The position numbers and the translations under genes are program-made. 64,000 bases of DNA from Chromobotia macracanthus (taxonomy: Eukaryota > Chordata > Actinopteri > Cypriniformes > Botiidae). Below, in pieces: positions 1 through 14,212 of the stretch (the first letter of the stretch is position 1; the number at the start of each line of letters is the position of its first letter). Below the pieces are notes generated by a model. It searched no databases, had not been told where the DNA came from, and saw only the letters and a program-made list of their open reading frames with translations. The stretch lies in the NCBI GenBank assembly GCA_036877525.1, contig JAZGTH010000008.1, positions 12,962,501 through 13,026,500 on the forward strand, given 5' to 3'.

Positions 1-133
1 GCTGGTGACCCTGTTCATATGACTGCGGCTCACAGACATACGACACAGTCACCTGAGTTGTAGCCAGTCCTAGACATCTGTTAGGATATCCTGTAGCTGC
101 CCCTTATACACACACATGCACACACACACTTAC
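1..133 (-). other. Start of gli2 intron after zinc-finger-1 exon
   Basis: Intron sequence beginning at the donor gtaagt (133-128 on the minus strand). A short CA/GT tract lies at 111-130. The remaining zinc-finger exons were looked for here and are not present in these bases. Confidence 0.85.
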
Positions 134-268
134 ATGCACCAGCTGCTCCTGAGTGTCGAACTCTTTGCTACATCCGTCCCAGTGGCAGTTGGTCTCGTAT
201 AAAACATCAGGCTCTTGTTTGCCGTCCTCCAGATCTTCCTTCAGGTCTACAGCCCCACCCAAACGCTC
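134..268 (-). CDS. gli2: gli2 coding exon 8, start of zinc finger 1
   Basis: The exon is 135 bases, or 45 codons (residues 366-410), phase 0 at both ends. It encodes an acidic linker (VDLKEDLEDGKQEPDV) and then YETNCHWDGCSKEFDTQEQL followed by VH, the first half of GLI zinc finger 1. The two zinc-ligand cysteines, in the GLI-type C-x4-C spacing, fall at about residues 393 and 398. The histidine half of the finger continues in the next exon, outside the window. The acceptor is tccctcag and the donor CAT-gtaagt runs straight into a GT-rich repeat. Confidence 0.95.
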
Positions 269-3200
269 CTGAGGGAAACAGTTAAAATACTTCATAAACA
301 CTCTCCAGAGCTCCAGCGTTAGCAAGAGGTTTAAACATGTTTGAGGAGGTTTTTACTCTAAATAACCTGGATTCAATGTGTGAGGAAAATTCTGTTTCTT
401 TTTTTGTATCCGTTACATCACCTGACCATTAGTCACTGAATCAAAACTTTTATATAAAAATATATAAAATCAATACAAATATAACCCTGGTGGATGTTAT
501 ATTATTTACTCAGCCAGAATAAACATTAATTGTGTGCTCACAGGTTCACGTGTGTGGTGTGTTAAGAGCAATCGAACTGTTGAACCACTGTGGGTATCTA
601 GACGCTCTCCAACGCAACACACACACGCGGGCTGCTGACGGCAGCATGTTTATCTGCGGCCTGTGTGCTATCTTCATCAATTCTGTTGGCCCCAAGACGA
701 CAGCGGTCGCCTCACTTCCCATGCATCACGCGCCAACCCGCCTCACCGCCAGCCGTGACCGCAGATTTGTCAAAAGATGAGCAGCGAGCGAGAGAAAGTG
801 CGAGGAAAAAAACTCTCAGGTGACAATAACGGCCGGCCAATATTTCATTAAAATGAAGTACTCTGGCACAGTTAACACAGCCGCGAGAAAAACGCAGCGA
901 GTGAGGGAACGCTTGTAAAGCTCTTATCAGCTGGAGTTTTTCTTGCGGTGTGCGTGCGAGAAAGGGGTCAGGGGACTGCGGCGGCTCCCGGGGGCCGCAC
1001 AGCCCGTCAATGATCAGGAATGAGCATTTGCAGAGTTTTTTTCAGGATAACAGGACGCACGGGTGATTCACTGCTGTGATTCGTCATTTGGTGTTTTTTA
1101 GCAGACTTGTTTTGGTCTCTTTAATTAAACGATGAGAAACAAGATCTGTTCCATAATGTAGTGAGCACTTTGTTTACTGACTACATAGGCAGCATCTGAC
1201 TGAAAAACATTTGACTTTTGGACTTGGAGCGCTTTAAATAAACAGATTTTATTCAATACTGAAAAACAGTAAGTTTAGCGTAATTAAATGTTTTTTCACT
1301 GCTTCTGGTTATTCTTGTTTGGCTTGAGCTCAGCTAACTTGCCCATGGTGTCTTAAAAGGTACCCTACATACGCAGCTAGGTTTTGTATCAGAGCCACAG
1401 CGTTGTAATGGTCTTACCGGAGAACATGGCGTCAGGGGTCGCGGCCCATCCAACTCTGATTTGACCTTTGACCTCTTGGTGTTCAGGGGGTTGACCGTGC
1501 TGCTGACTGCTGAGTCGCCACTGATGTTCTGAGGAGAGAAAAAGATGATGAGAGACGCTGAACACACCACATCTGCTGCAGGACATCTGAACACAGTGTT
1601 TAGCTCAACACTAGCTCAACCCAAAGCGCTGACAGAGACTTTCTGTGGTTTGGATTCAACATGACATCAGCACACCACAGAGAAACAAGCTTCTGATCAG
1701 CAGAGATCTTGTCTCATGTCAGATGGTTAGTTGTGTGTTCTGTGTGTGTGTAAATGTTGCTTGTGCTGGTGTGTGTTTGTACTTTTGTTAATGTACGATT
1801 GTTTTTGTTTGTGCATATTGTTGTGTTTTTTGTCTGTGTTTGTGTATGCACTTGTGCTTGTTTGTATTGGTGTTTGTGTATGATCTTGTGTTAGTGTTTG
1901 CTGTGGTCAGGGTCTGTGTTACCTTGCCCTCAATGTCGCTGATGGTGGGCGTGGTCAGGGCGGAGAGGGTCAGTGGGTGATGTCTGCTGGAGAAGGTGGG
2001 TGATGGTTGTATGAGTGGAGGCGTGTGACCGAACGCACTGAGACCTCTCTGCTGGGATAACAGCTGCTGATAAGCCACGGGATTAATGGAGTGAGGGAAC
2101 GGAAACGATGGACTGTAGGAGAAACACAGAACGAGATGAAGAACATGTCTGAGATACAGTTAAACTACAGCCAGAGGGAGCAAAAGGAAGGGAGGGAAGT
2201 CCGGAGCGGGTGTACAGTACCTGATCCCCCCTACAGACAGGTGACCGTACGAGCTGCTGGCGGCCGAACTGGAACGGGAGTTGTTGATATAAGCCACCAG
2301 AGAGTTGGGGGAGGTTCGGATCATCGTCTGTAGATCGATACTGGCATCTGAGAGCGGAGAAATGGACAGTGCTCGTTTCCGACTCAACCTGGGCGTCAGG
2401 CGGGGACTAGGGAACCGTGACACTGTAAACACAAACACAACCATCTTAACCAGACAGATCAAGATGAAACTCATGCTGGTGAACAACACCAAACCATCAC
2501 AATTTCCTGTCCTGTCTGTCAAAATGATCGTATTTACAAGACAAGCACACAAAAGCACGGAGGCATTCAAAGAAACACAGTGGAAACAATTGTTGCTGAT
2601 CATAAAAAATAATAATTGTGAGTGCTGACCGTATATTTTGTTTACATGCAACTATCCACAGTGTGAAGTAACACTGTAGCCACCAGTTCACCATGTGAAC
2701 ATGCACGGCTGTCTCTTCCAGGTCCGCCCACCGCTGGGTTATTTCAGGAACCTTACAAGAGTGTGTGTGCATTTGGACTGCATGATAAATGCTCTCACAC
2801 ACTGCCTGTGACACACAGCTCCACAGGATAAAGCAGAGCCTCATCAATAACAGCTCAAGATTGATTCATTTCTGCAGAAAACGGAATCTACTGTATCTGG
2901 ATTCAATTCACATTTATTTGTATAATGCTTTCACAATACATATGGTTTCAAAGCTACTTTACAGAAAATGCATGTCAGAAGTGAATTTATAAATGTACAG
3001 GTGTACATTTATAACATGTAGATCACAGAACATGTAGATGTCTAATATGGTGTATGCATTTAAACAGAAACAGAAAGAATCTGAATTAACAATTAATGAA
3101 ACGATCAAATTGCCAGTACAAAGTTTCATTCCCAAGACTTTAATTCATCAATAAAATACACTGGTTAGGTGAATTCTCTAAAACTAACCTCATTTTCATT

Positions 3201-3760
3201 TGATACGAGATAAGTAATTCTTGCCAATAAATGACTGTAATTATCAGGATAACATTCAACTATTGCAGCCTTTATGTAATGAGAGTCATTTATACACTGA
3301 CTCTGTTTGTGTCAGTGTATGTGTGTGTGTAAATAACCTGCATGTGTTGTGCATGAGTGTGTAAAGAGAAATGCAGGACTCTCAACTGTACTGGTGACAA
3401 ATTGAAAAACAGATTTTCAAAACACATTTTAAAGATTCTGGAATTAAACCTGACCTGTTTCTACACAATAAGTGCACAGATGCAAAAATTCAGCCGAAAC
3501 AAGCACTCAGTCCTCTATATTCATCTTAGTCCTCTCAAAGCTCATGTGTAGAGTTTGTTTCGGACTCTGGGCTGTTTGACACAACTGCAGCAAACTCAAC
3601 AGGTGCTAAACATTAGTGCTGGTGCTAACAGACCCTGTGTGTGTGTGTGTGTGTGTGTGTGTGATTAGAGGTCGTATCCAGAGTCTCTGGCAACTGGAGA
3701 GTTCATAATGATTTCATCACGTGTGATGCCAACACAAGCAGGATTACACAAATCATTTCT

Positions 3761-3794
<34 letters not shown>

Positions 3795-6700
3795 CCCCAG
3801 CACTAATAAATAATCCCTCAGTTTTGTTGTGGGTGTGTCATTACTCTTAGCATGAGAACTAATCAAGCCCTGTAGACACATTTAAGTGTTACTTTACTAA
3901 CTAGTTACAAGACTGAAAGCACACACACACACACACACACACACGTGAGTTTGGTGATCTGGTGAACGAGCTCTGTTGTAGAAAGTGTGTAACACCACAA
4001 CTGTTCACAGGCGCCCGTGATTTCTGTCTTGGTTACATGTTCCCGTCAGAGGAAATGAATTTTTGTTTTCAGACTCTGAGATTTTGTGGGCCAGTATTGA
4101 GCAGTTGTGTCTCTTTCTCACTGTCAGTAAGTGACTCATGCTGTTTCCAGTCAGAGTGGGACACGCTCCATCGTCAGCATCCAAAAATCATCTGAGCAGA
4201 AGCGTCGCAGGCGCCGGGCGGCTCGCAGATCAAAGCCAGATGGAGTTAGTTCAACTAAATGAGCTATTCAGCTGTGTTGCTTTAGCAGATTCTGAGATCT
4301 GTGTGGACGACACACTTCACACTCGTGATAAAGGGGCGAGAACGGACGGACGGAGTCTTAACATGTGAGTCACACACTTCATGTTTCTTTTTCAAGTCTA
4401 ATTATTTGAAGAGACATGAGCACAAATATTTGCTCTGCAGAGGGTCGAACCTGCTGTATGTTACAGTCTGTTTATTTTAAATAATACCTCTCTCTCTCTC
4501 TCTTTCATTCCTGCCTTTACCAGAAAAATTAGTGACAGTATTTTTACTGTGACTGATAAATTTACTCCCCGATTAGCTTTATTTAAACAGAAAGGTGCCA
4601 AATATGTTACACATACAAAACACAGTTAAACAAAACGCTGCAGATAATCCCACCATTAATATTGTGATGATTCAGAGCTTCTGTTCAGATAAACAACATT
4701 CCACATGTCAGAAATCGAATGATGTTTGCTTGACAAATACAACAAACTGTTTCTGCACAAACTTGGATTAAGGGGGTTTTCAGATTCCATAACTCATGTT
4801 TCACGCCACACAGACATGCAGCGTTGCCCTCATAACCACATTTCTGTCTGTCTGTCTGTTCTTTGTCTGTCTGTCTGACGGCCTGTCTGTGGTTTGTCTG
4901 TTTATCAGTCTGTCTGTACCAGCCGCTCCAGTAGCAGCTGAGGTGTCTCAGATGAGTGATGTTCTGTCTCTCCAGCACATTTAGCTCTTCTCCACAGAAA
5001 TCTGTCTGTCCAAACAATACACTTCCCTTTTAAGGTGACTCAGGGAGCACCAGATGATGAAACACTTCCCTCATGTTTAACAGCTACACTTTGTAAGGAC
5101 ACAGAGCTCTATAAAACATACGAGTGTCAGCTCTGACGATCCTTTCTGAGCTCTGGGAATGATCAAACTGAGCTCTTTGCTTCACCCTTTTCTACTGAAC
5201 TTTTCTGTCTGTGATGTATGTGTGATCTCTTTGTAATGTATGTAGTCCTTTATAAAGGGGGTGCCTGTAAACTTTTGACCATGTAGTTTAGTAAATCACT
5301 TCCATTCGGACAAAGATGTACAAACTATGTCCATCAAATGCAATTGTTTACAAATTTTACAAATTTAAGAATATATTCTGAATTTTGTCACACCTCTATA
5401 GATTAGCACACATCTATCTCAAACTCACCATCCACAGGGGTGAAGTATTCGGGCAGGTGGGCGGCAGTTGCCCCCTGCATGAGCAGCTCCCCATACGGGC
5501 TTCTGTGGCCGGTCATCAGGTGGTAATAATCAGCCGGGGTGGCACCAGGAGGAGGAGGGGGCAGACCGAACAGCCCTCTGTCCTTCAGGTGTTCATGGGC
5601 CACTGCATGAGACAGAAGGACAGGACGATGTAGATAAACTGTACTGCCAGAACATTTAGTGAACAAAACAATTAAAACATCTTTTTATATTTATGACATC
5701 AGACCATTTATATAATCAACACTAATTCAGTCATTTGATTTATCCTGATATAATATGCTAGCTCCCAAAGGTTATCCATTCATAACAGAGATCATTTGCA
5801 TACAGAAAGTCTTCAAGAAGAAATATGAAAAATATGAACTTTAACTGTTGTGCTTTAAAATGTCTCAACTAATTGAAGAGCGTGTTGTATTCTCAGCACT
5901 GTCACACGTTTGTGTGTCTGACCCCACACATTCAGAGTCTGCAGTACACAGATCAGAGGTCAGATGACCTACAGTAGGAACTCAGACATGCATTAACATC
6001 TGCACCCAGTAAAAGGCTTTTAAAAGTGTTAGAAGCAATCAGAGATAAAACCCAACATGCTTTACACTGCAGAGACCCAGCCCTGTAAACCCTGATGCCA
6101 GAAACTCAACACACAAACCACTTCATGACTTTATAAAACCAGCATCTTTCAAACAAATAATCTATCAAACAAACAATCAAACAAAATCTGTCCATCTTCA
6201 ACATCAAAACTCACTCAGCCAGCTAACAAACACAAAAATATCTGGGCGCTTTTCAGGGCCTTTATTTCTGTATGTTTCAACTTTGAGAAAATAAATATGG
6301 TGTTAAAATAAGAGGCAGCAGAAGGCAGGATCTGTGTTTAACTCTGAGGTTTGTCTACAGAGCTCACCAGGGTCAGCTGTACCTGGAAACTGTTCAAGGC
6401 CTCTTCTAACCCGCCACACTGCATTCAGCTCAAATAAACCCATTTCTCTTCTCTCAGCGTTCTTTTATGTCTTTACAGCTGCTGGGATCTCCTGCGCACT
6501 GTTGTTTAAGTTTAAAGGAGCAAACACATTACTGCTGACAGACTGCAGATGGTGATTTATACGTCATGTCTTCTGCCGCCACAACCTGTAACAGTAATTT
6601 AGCTCTGAAGAGAGACCCGTCATCAAACCGGCAACCAAACTGAGGAATTCTGCCTGGTCTGGTTTCTCTTATTAATTTCCAAAATGCCCCCCAACCCCCA

Positions 6701-9700
6701 CCCCCGAAAGCCAAATCTACACGTGTCCGATTCCTTCAGTAATGCTGAGGGAATATTGACACAAGAATGTGAAATTTAAAACAGAGACATTCAAAATGAC
6801 AGTAATTAAAGGTTATGAAAAGAAAGACGGATGAATGCTGAATTTCAAACCTGTGTTGAGGTTCAAATAACACCAGCTAGTTTAAACTGGGCAGTTCTAC
6901 AATAACCACAGCAAAGAGAGTAACCTCACCAAACCTGCAATGTGATATAACATGTGACCTGACATCTTCTGATCATTGGCTCTTTCCACTAGTAGGCAGC
7001 GCTTCATTCACTAGAGTTGCACTTTCCACCATTGATAGTAACAGAACTGCAAGATCTTGATAATTGTTTAATCTTTGATTTAATTCCTCACCGTCAGCTG
7101 GACTCAGTCCACGGGCTGCAGATATCATGGACAGCGTTGGGCTGCCATGCGCTGATCGGAGGTAATGCTCCACGTGCGGAGAGACATAGGAGTGGGGAGG
7201 AAGGAAGGTGGACTCGCCGGCGCCCCCGGGAGACAGTCGAATCAGGGAAATGTCAGAAATCACCGGGCTGCCCGGTAAACCTGGAGGCCTGGAGGACAGA
7301 GATAAACACAGCACGTTTGTCAATAATTTGTTTTAAAAGCACTTAACAGAGATGAGCAAATAAATCACTCGTGTCTGTTTAATACTCCAATTACAAAATC
7401 AAAACACAAGTACCCGTACTGCAGGTCATTTGGCAAAGATGTAAGTTTGTAAAGTACATTTGTTTGTCCTTGTCAGTTGATTCTGAGACTGTTCAATGTT
7501 TCTCACTGTTTCTCATTTTGAGGTTCCACAGTGATGAAAAGTTTGCCATAACTAATATTCTGAGGTTTTGGTGTTCAGTGTGTGAACTGATGTGAGGTGT
7601 GATGGGATAAAGCCAGCGTTTCTAACACAAACCAGACTGGTCACTCGATCTGCGTCTGCTTTAACTGCCTGGTTTTATTTTAAAACATTCTCTATAAATA
7701 CATTTCTGCCGTTTTGTTTTTCTTATGGTATTTTAAGGATATTTAGAGATATTTTTACTGGAAAACAAATCAAAGTGTGTGTGTGTGTGTGTCTGTGTTT
7801 TGGGGAGGATAAACACATGATGAAGTAGATTTACAGTCAGATGAAAAGTTTTGCCCCATCTGAGATCACTAAACTTTATTAAATCGTTCCGGAGATTTGA
7901 TTAGCCAATCTGAAATATTCCATGTTTTAATGACATAAAATATTTTGATTTTTATAGTGGAAAACGACCTAAACAAAAGAGCGTTGCATAAATAATTACA
8001 CTAATTAATTATTAAATTTCTCCATGATGTAACAGAACAAAAACTCATTTAACTAAAGCAAACTCAAACAAAAAAGCAATAAAACATTTTTCTTTACAAA
8101 ACAAGGAGCATGAGAAACAAAAGCATGTACACGTATCAGACACATGCATACTTAATAATCACACAATTTCCTTGGAGATCAGATGGACTGTGTGCAAAAC
8201 ATTCTTTATTTCAAACAAATCTCCACCACAAAAGAGAACGCAGCCCGGGCAGCACTTAAATAAGTAATGCAATATTCAGATTTTAAAATCTTTAGCCTGT
8301 GGAATGCTTCTCATTTTCATTCCAACGGGAGATTCCAGTAAAACACAGGCTCAGAAACATCGCCCATTCTACATCAGGGGACTTTGGGAGCTTGGAAGCT
8401 GCCTCGTTCACACCTATACCCTCCTAAAGAGCCAGACGCTCCTGGAGTCTGGGCTTATGGCTCCCAGAATGCAATGGGGCAGTGTCGCCAGTGGAGGATA
8501 TGAGCCAGAATGTAGTAAATCTCAGTGGCCTGGGGCCTTGAATGCAGTGTGATTCAACGGGCCAGTCAATGTCCTTGGCTGCACTCAAAATCTTCCACTT
8601 TTCCTTATATAGTAGGTTCTACATAGTGCACTAAAGAGGGAACAAGTGAGTACTGGTATAAATCTTGATTGCTGGAGAGGCCAAAAGAGCAGAAACTTTG
8701 TTAAATATATGTACTTAGGAAAACCTTGTGGTACTAATTAAATAATAAAATAAAACTATACATGCATACTTTGTCAGTTTGAACAAATTTAATGTTTATA
8801 TTTAATAATATTTAGTTTATTAGGGTAGTTTTATATTTAACTGAAACACTGTAAAATTTGTTTCCTAAAACCTGGACAACAAAAAAATAGATGACACCCA
8901 ATTAAGTGCACTATACAGGGAACAGGGTGCAATTTTGGGTTCAGCATTTTGCCTCGCATCCGACAGTCTGTTTATGGTTTGACAAATTTTTCAGCAGCAT
9001 GATTTAATTGGCACCTTTAGATAAAAATGTTACCAAATACCTGTTATCTTTCTGCCGCAGCAGTGAGAAATCATAATTACAGGACATAAATACACATAAT
9101 TCCTGCTATTAATCCATCATAATATTGTCCTGAGTAATAACAATGCTGGGGACTGCCGGCCACAGACGGGCTATTGTTAAGACCGGCAGAGCAGTTTTAG
9201 ACTCCTGTGATGCAGTCATTGTTTCTGATGCCCGGGCCAGTGGGGCGTTCATGCCCAGCAGATGGGCAGAGCACCTGTTTCAGTGTGTGCCAGGCAGTCA
9301 GGTGCACACGTGCTGCCATTCTGAACATCTGAGGTGATGGACGTGTGTGCGTGTGTGTGTGTGCACGTTGCTTAAACGCTATTCACAAGCACCACAGGAA
9401 ACACAATACTGACACGCCGACAGGAAGAAAAATCACAAATGAGATCTCCATAAAGCAAATGCATAAAGCAAAAGTCTCTGGCTTTTCATGTGCTTCTCCT
9501 GAGACCACAGTAATCTCATAAAAAAGTTTAGGAACAAATGCTCTCTCTGCTATTGTACGCACGGTAATTAATATAACTCTATGCTCATACTGTCAACAGT
9601 GACTATATTTACGCCTTTAATAGAATTGAAAGAGAAACATTTGAGATGAAGCTGATAAAAACATAACTCTCATAAGTCTCATGAGCTATAAAAAAGCAAT

Positions 9701-12700
9701 TTATACATTGTACATGTGCAAACTCATGCACATATACAGATTTATACTTATTTAGATATTTCCTTTGTGGGTGTGTATGTTTGTGTGTGTGTGGTGCCAA
9801 TGATAAATTACTATGACAGGATCTCGTCTATATCTGGAGGGCTCATACTCTGAGTTAGATATATCACAATTTCTGCAGGTGAACCATAGCGCACACACAC
9901 AAACACATACTTAAATATACACACAGAGACACACACACACAGACACACACACGTGTGCACACACACTCAGTGGGGTAAATCTGTGGAACTGAATGTCTTT
10001 CTCTTGTGTTTCTCAAGCACAAGAGAAAGAGACACTGGGAAAAACATCCAAACATTAACAATCAACACAAAAACTGAACTCAGATCAGCTGCTGACTCAT
10101 CTAAACTTGTGCTGCTATCCAAGAGTAAAAACACAACAAATGACACAAGTTGTGTAAACGTAACAGGAAATGTGAATCCAATTCAGTTTTATGTGTCATA
10201 TAATGTAAATGTATAACAGACAGGTGTCTGAGAGAAACACACCAGATTACTTTCAACTGAAGACCACGTGTTAAATGTTTAGCAAAAAAAACATTTAACT
10301 CGTGCCACAGTTTTGTGTGAACTCATTTTTTGAAACTTTTTTAGTTTTAATTGCTGTAAACTGTCAGTTATTTATGACAAACTGGGCAACGAGTTGAAAT
10401 AACTTTGAGTGGTACTCATTAGCAAAAGAAATAAAAATCTTCAGGGCAGTTGAGCTGTATTTTCCTGCTCTGTCGGCTCACTCGCAGTTTCCTGACACTC
10501 ATCTGGATGAAGAATGATGCTGACAGGTGAGTGTTTCTTCTCGTCATTTCATCTGAGAGAATTCCCACTGCGCTCGTGTCCTCACACAGATGAATCGCTC
10601 CGGCCGGTGTCACTTCAGCACTGGAGAAAAAAAATGCTACCTTTTCCGTCTCTCGCTTTGTCAAACAAACAAAAAAATGAACAGGAAAGAAAGAGATCCA
10701 CAGGGGCGGCTTTCTGCGGCCGCTCCACTGACAGCTCTGACAAAATAACCAGCGCCCTCATTATTTTATATGCAAACAATGATAAAACGAACTGTATGGA
10801 CATGTCATGTTAGACAATCAGCACGGAGACCCTTGACGTGTCACCCGGCGACTGTAACAAACTGCCTAGGCTTGCCACGGGCGACACCGCGCTTAATTTG
10901 CTGCACAATGTCCCTGTAATTAGATGAATTTGGCTCAGGCAGAGGAAAAGACAGCTAGATCAAGGTCTTGATGAATTAGGGGTCCACTGTCAAGATCAAA
11001 TCACATTAATCAAAGCCAGCGAGTGTTCAGACAGCTAGTTTCCCCACAACGCAGCTCTGTGTGTGATGAATAGGCTAGCTGCTAGCGGACAGACCAAATG
11101 CATCACCATCAAAATCTGTGAATTTAAATGTAAAAACACTACTTCCAGAATTTTATCGATTTATTCTGCTCCTTTAAGATAAACCTACCTAGAGCCTCAA
11201 GACCTCGTTTCAAAAAAAGACAAGGAAAAAGCTGAAGGTGTTGTATTTATGGAAAAACAACAAAGTGTAACTTCAAAAACTAGTGCGGCCCAATTTATGT
11301 TCCGCTTCAACAATGCCACTGCCGATCCGCTTGAAAATCCATGTGGGACGCATGAAACTCTGCAGGTCTGGAGGTTAACCTACATTACAGCACCGCCTCG
11401 ACCAATCCACCTGAACCTGAGAAAGCTGCTCTGGCTGGAAGAACCAGAGGAAATTCTGTTTCTTATGAAACTACCAAGAAGTTCAGCTAAACCCTTACAG
11501 ATAGAAAACATATCGCACCAAAACCAGACAGCCATGGAGTGGAGGGCAAATTAAAAAGTCTCCTACTTCTCAGATGTTTCTCCTGATAGGCTGCAGTAAT
11601 CCTACACGTTTCAGAGGAGATCTCAACATTCTGACTGTCTTCTGACAAGTAGATATCAAGTATGTAGTCAAAACTCTGATGTGAGCACTCTGACAGAACA
11701 ACCTCTGCGTAATAAATCTCCAGGCATAGACTTTATGTTGTTAACGTATAGATGCTTTATATGAAGAACTCTTTTCTCTGTAAACGATTTTGAGAGCTTC
11801 CAGAATTGCACACTTGATATCTACTGATCACAGAAATCTTGCCCATGAAAACTGAAGCACTTTTTGTAAGTTTTTCTGGAAAAGAGCCTGAAATGTTAAA
11901 GTTAAATCAGACAGAGACGTGACAGTGAGCAGAGAAGAAACCTTTAGATTCTCTTCTCCAGATGTTTGATGTTTTCTTCTGCGGATAACAGATCTCTTTT
12001 CTGGATTTGAAATTTAGCCAGTCTTGACTCTGAATTTGGGGTCTGGCACAGACACAAAGCATGAGTTTAGTCGTTTTGTAAATGTTAAATCAAACTAAAC
12101 CACTTCCTAAGATGATGTAGCCCAGATTTTAATTTTGACTCTGAACGCACCCTAAATTGCTCAGTCAAATACAACTGCCACGCTCTAATATGAACAATGC
12201 ATGTTTTTATGAAAGTTTCCCACATTAAAAACGTGCTCTTTTCATTTCTGCATCACGTGCGTCCGTGATTCCACTGCATTTAAATGTTGCATGTCTTTGT
12301 GCATTCTGACCGCAGGGATAAACAGAGCCCATGCTTTATTTAAGCACAGAGATTATTTATATTCACTAACTAGAGAAGTAAACCCAGAGCCCGACGGAGA
12401 GAGAGATGTGACTGCAGGCTTACCCGTGCAGAGCGTGAAGCGCGTGGGGTTCATAGTGATATCTGCCCTCGTGATGACGAACATCCACAGGAATCGGAGA
12501 ATGGAAAGCTGGAAATATGTGATGGGGGCCTGTAGACCAGAAAGAGAGAGATTTTGAAAAAAAGAGAAAAAAACGGCAGACTTTCAAAAAGGAAATTTCA
12601 AAGGCAACAGCGCTACAATAAAGTAACATGAATTTCAGAGGGCGCTGAGCAGTTCCGTGTAAAATACTGGCACTATCACACAAGAGTAGAGGAATAAATA

Positions 12701-13992
12701 AATAATCAAAGTATCTTAAGAAATCGTACATCTCCAACATAAAAGATATCCAGCTGGGCTTTTGACAAAGACCTGCAGCTAGATGCTCTTTGAACTCTGG
12801 CAGATGATGGACGTTATGAAGGAGAAAACGTCCGGGACACAAACCAGGGCTGACAGCGCAGGGAGAAAATTCCTCGGCTCTCACCACTGCCAATCAGAAC
12901 ATCTCCCTGCTGCACGACACAGAACCGGGGCCAAACGCGTCCTCACACACATTAAATACACTTTATTGGCCCCAACACGAGTCCAAAGCATCGGATGACG
13001 TAAAATCTAATAGGGGTTATTTGCAGAGGAGGGGCTTTGAAAATCAAACACAGTAACTTTATTAAGAATGCCTGCTTGGACACATTTTTACAAGACAGTG
13101 TTGCTAACAGCTCAGCATTTTACAGTCTGCTGTATATATTAGCTAGCTTTTCTTTTCATCATTACTCCTTTGGATAAATCAGATTAAACGAACTCAGAGA
13201 GAATTAAAATCAGTGCTTTCCTGTATTAAAGTCTCTGTTGGCTCAGGACGTCCAGTTAAAAACACAGAACTTCATTAGCTGTTGTGATAACGGGAAACCG
13301 CAGTTGATCTTTGGGTGCAGGCGAGTACTTTAAAGTGCCATATGTGAAGAAGTGTTTGAAATCTTCATGTTTTAACTAGATTTTCTTTATAATTAGTTTT
13401 CACTCCTGGAGTTCCTTCGATCTTTTCACGCCACGCTCACATAAACGCTTTTTACTTCAGCATGTTTTGAAAACTTTTCCCTTCCTTTAAAAACTAGATT
13501 TTGGCTGTGTTTGTCTGTGGAAAAACTCACGAACATGAAGCTACGGTGCTGTGAGTAGTTGCCAGGGTATCGTCATAGGGTTGCTATGGTGTTCTGGCTG
13601 GTTACTTAGGATGTTGTAGGTGGTTGCTAAGATGTGGGTTTTAGTGTATTGCCCTAAACCCCAGCAGCAACTCTCCCTAACTAACCTTAACTCTCAGCAG
13701 CGTACTGCAGCTTACCTTAGCAAACACTAATGATGGGGAAGGAGAGAGAACAACAAGAGAGCGGCTGAGCTGATCTCTGGACTGTATTAACATTCTTAAA
13801 GAGCTGCAGTGGGAGGGTGCGGGGTGACCTGAAAGGTCAGAGGTCACGGGTCATTACCTCCACCTGGAGCGCTCATTCAAACTCCCAAACGCACCAGCGT
13901 GAGTCAGCAGACTCTCTCCTTCTCAATCACTCGCTTCACCTCTTTGACAGAATGACAGAGGATCTCATCCCACCGAACAGGAAATGACCTGC

Positions 13993-14030
<38 letters not shown>

Positions 14031-14176
14031 GGTGGACCTGCTGTGATGTTTCCTCATTTGTTACACTCTTATAAATAAGGTTTCTTAACACAGTCATACC
14101 ATAGAAGAACAATTTTTGGTTCCCCAAAGAATCATTTAGTCAGAGGTTTTTTTTTAAAAAAATTTTTTTTTAAAAA

Positions 14177-14212
<36 letters not shown>

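Larger units (their letters stand above)
2423..5428 (-). other. gli2 intron between coding exons 4 and 5
   Basis: The intron is 3.0 kb. It contains a fish dispersed-repeat fragment (2897-2992), three GT/AC microsatellites (3635-3663, 3760-3785, 3919-3944), a CTGT-type tetranucleotide tract (4842-4916) and a Tc1-like terminal remnant near 5255-5285. The rest is unremarkable AT-rich sequence. Confidence 0.75.
7289..12423 (-). other. gli2 intron between coding exons 2 and 3
   Basis: The intron is 5.1 kb. It holds a palindromic MITE-like element (8577-8945), a regulatory-looking block after it (8950-9330), short GT/CA tracts near 7775-7791 and 9895-9955, a 13-bp perfect hairpin at 9996-10030 and a second regulatory-looking block (10800-11040). 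The rest (11050-12420) shows nothing recognisable. Confidence 0.75.

Noticed and set aside
1389..1586. Second minus-strand frame overlapping coding exon 7
   Set aside because: Shadow frame. The phase chain and GLI2 similarity fix the other frame.
2160..2651. 163-codon minus-strand open frame as a complete gene
   Set aside because: Only its part within 2221-2422 is coding (gli2 coding exon 5). The rest is intron on both sides of proper splice sites.
12783..12998. Plus-strand open frame in CpG-bearing sequence next to coding exon 2
   Set aside because: No similarity recognised. It lies in the gli2 intron on the opposite strand.
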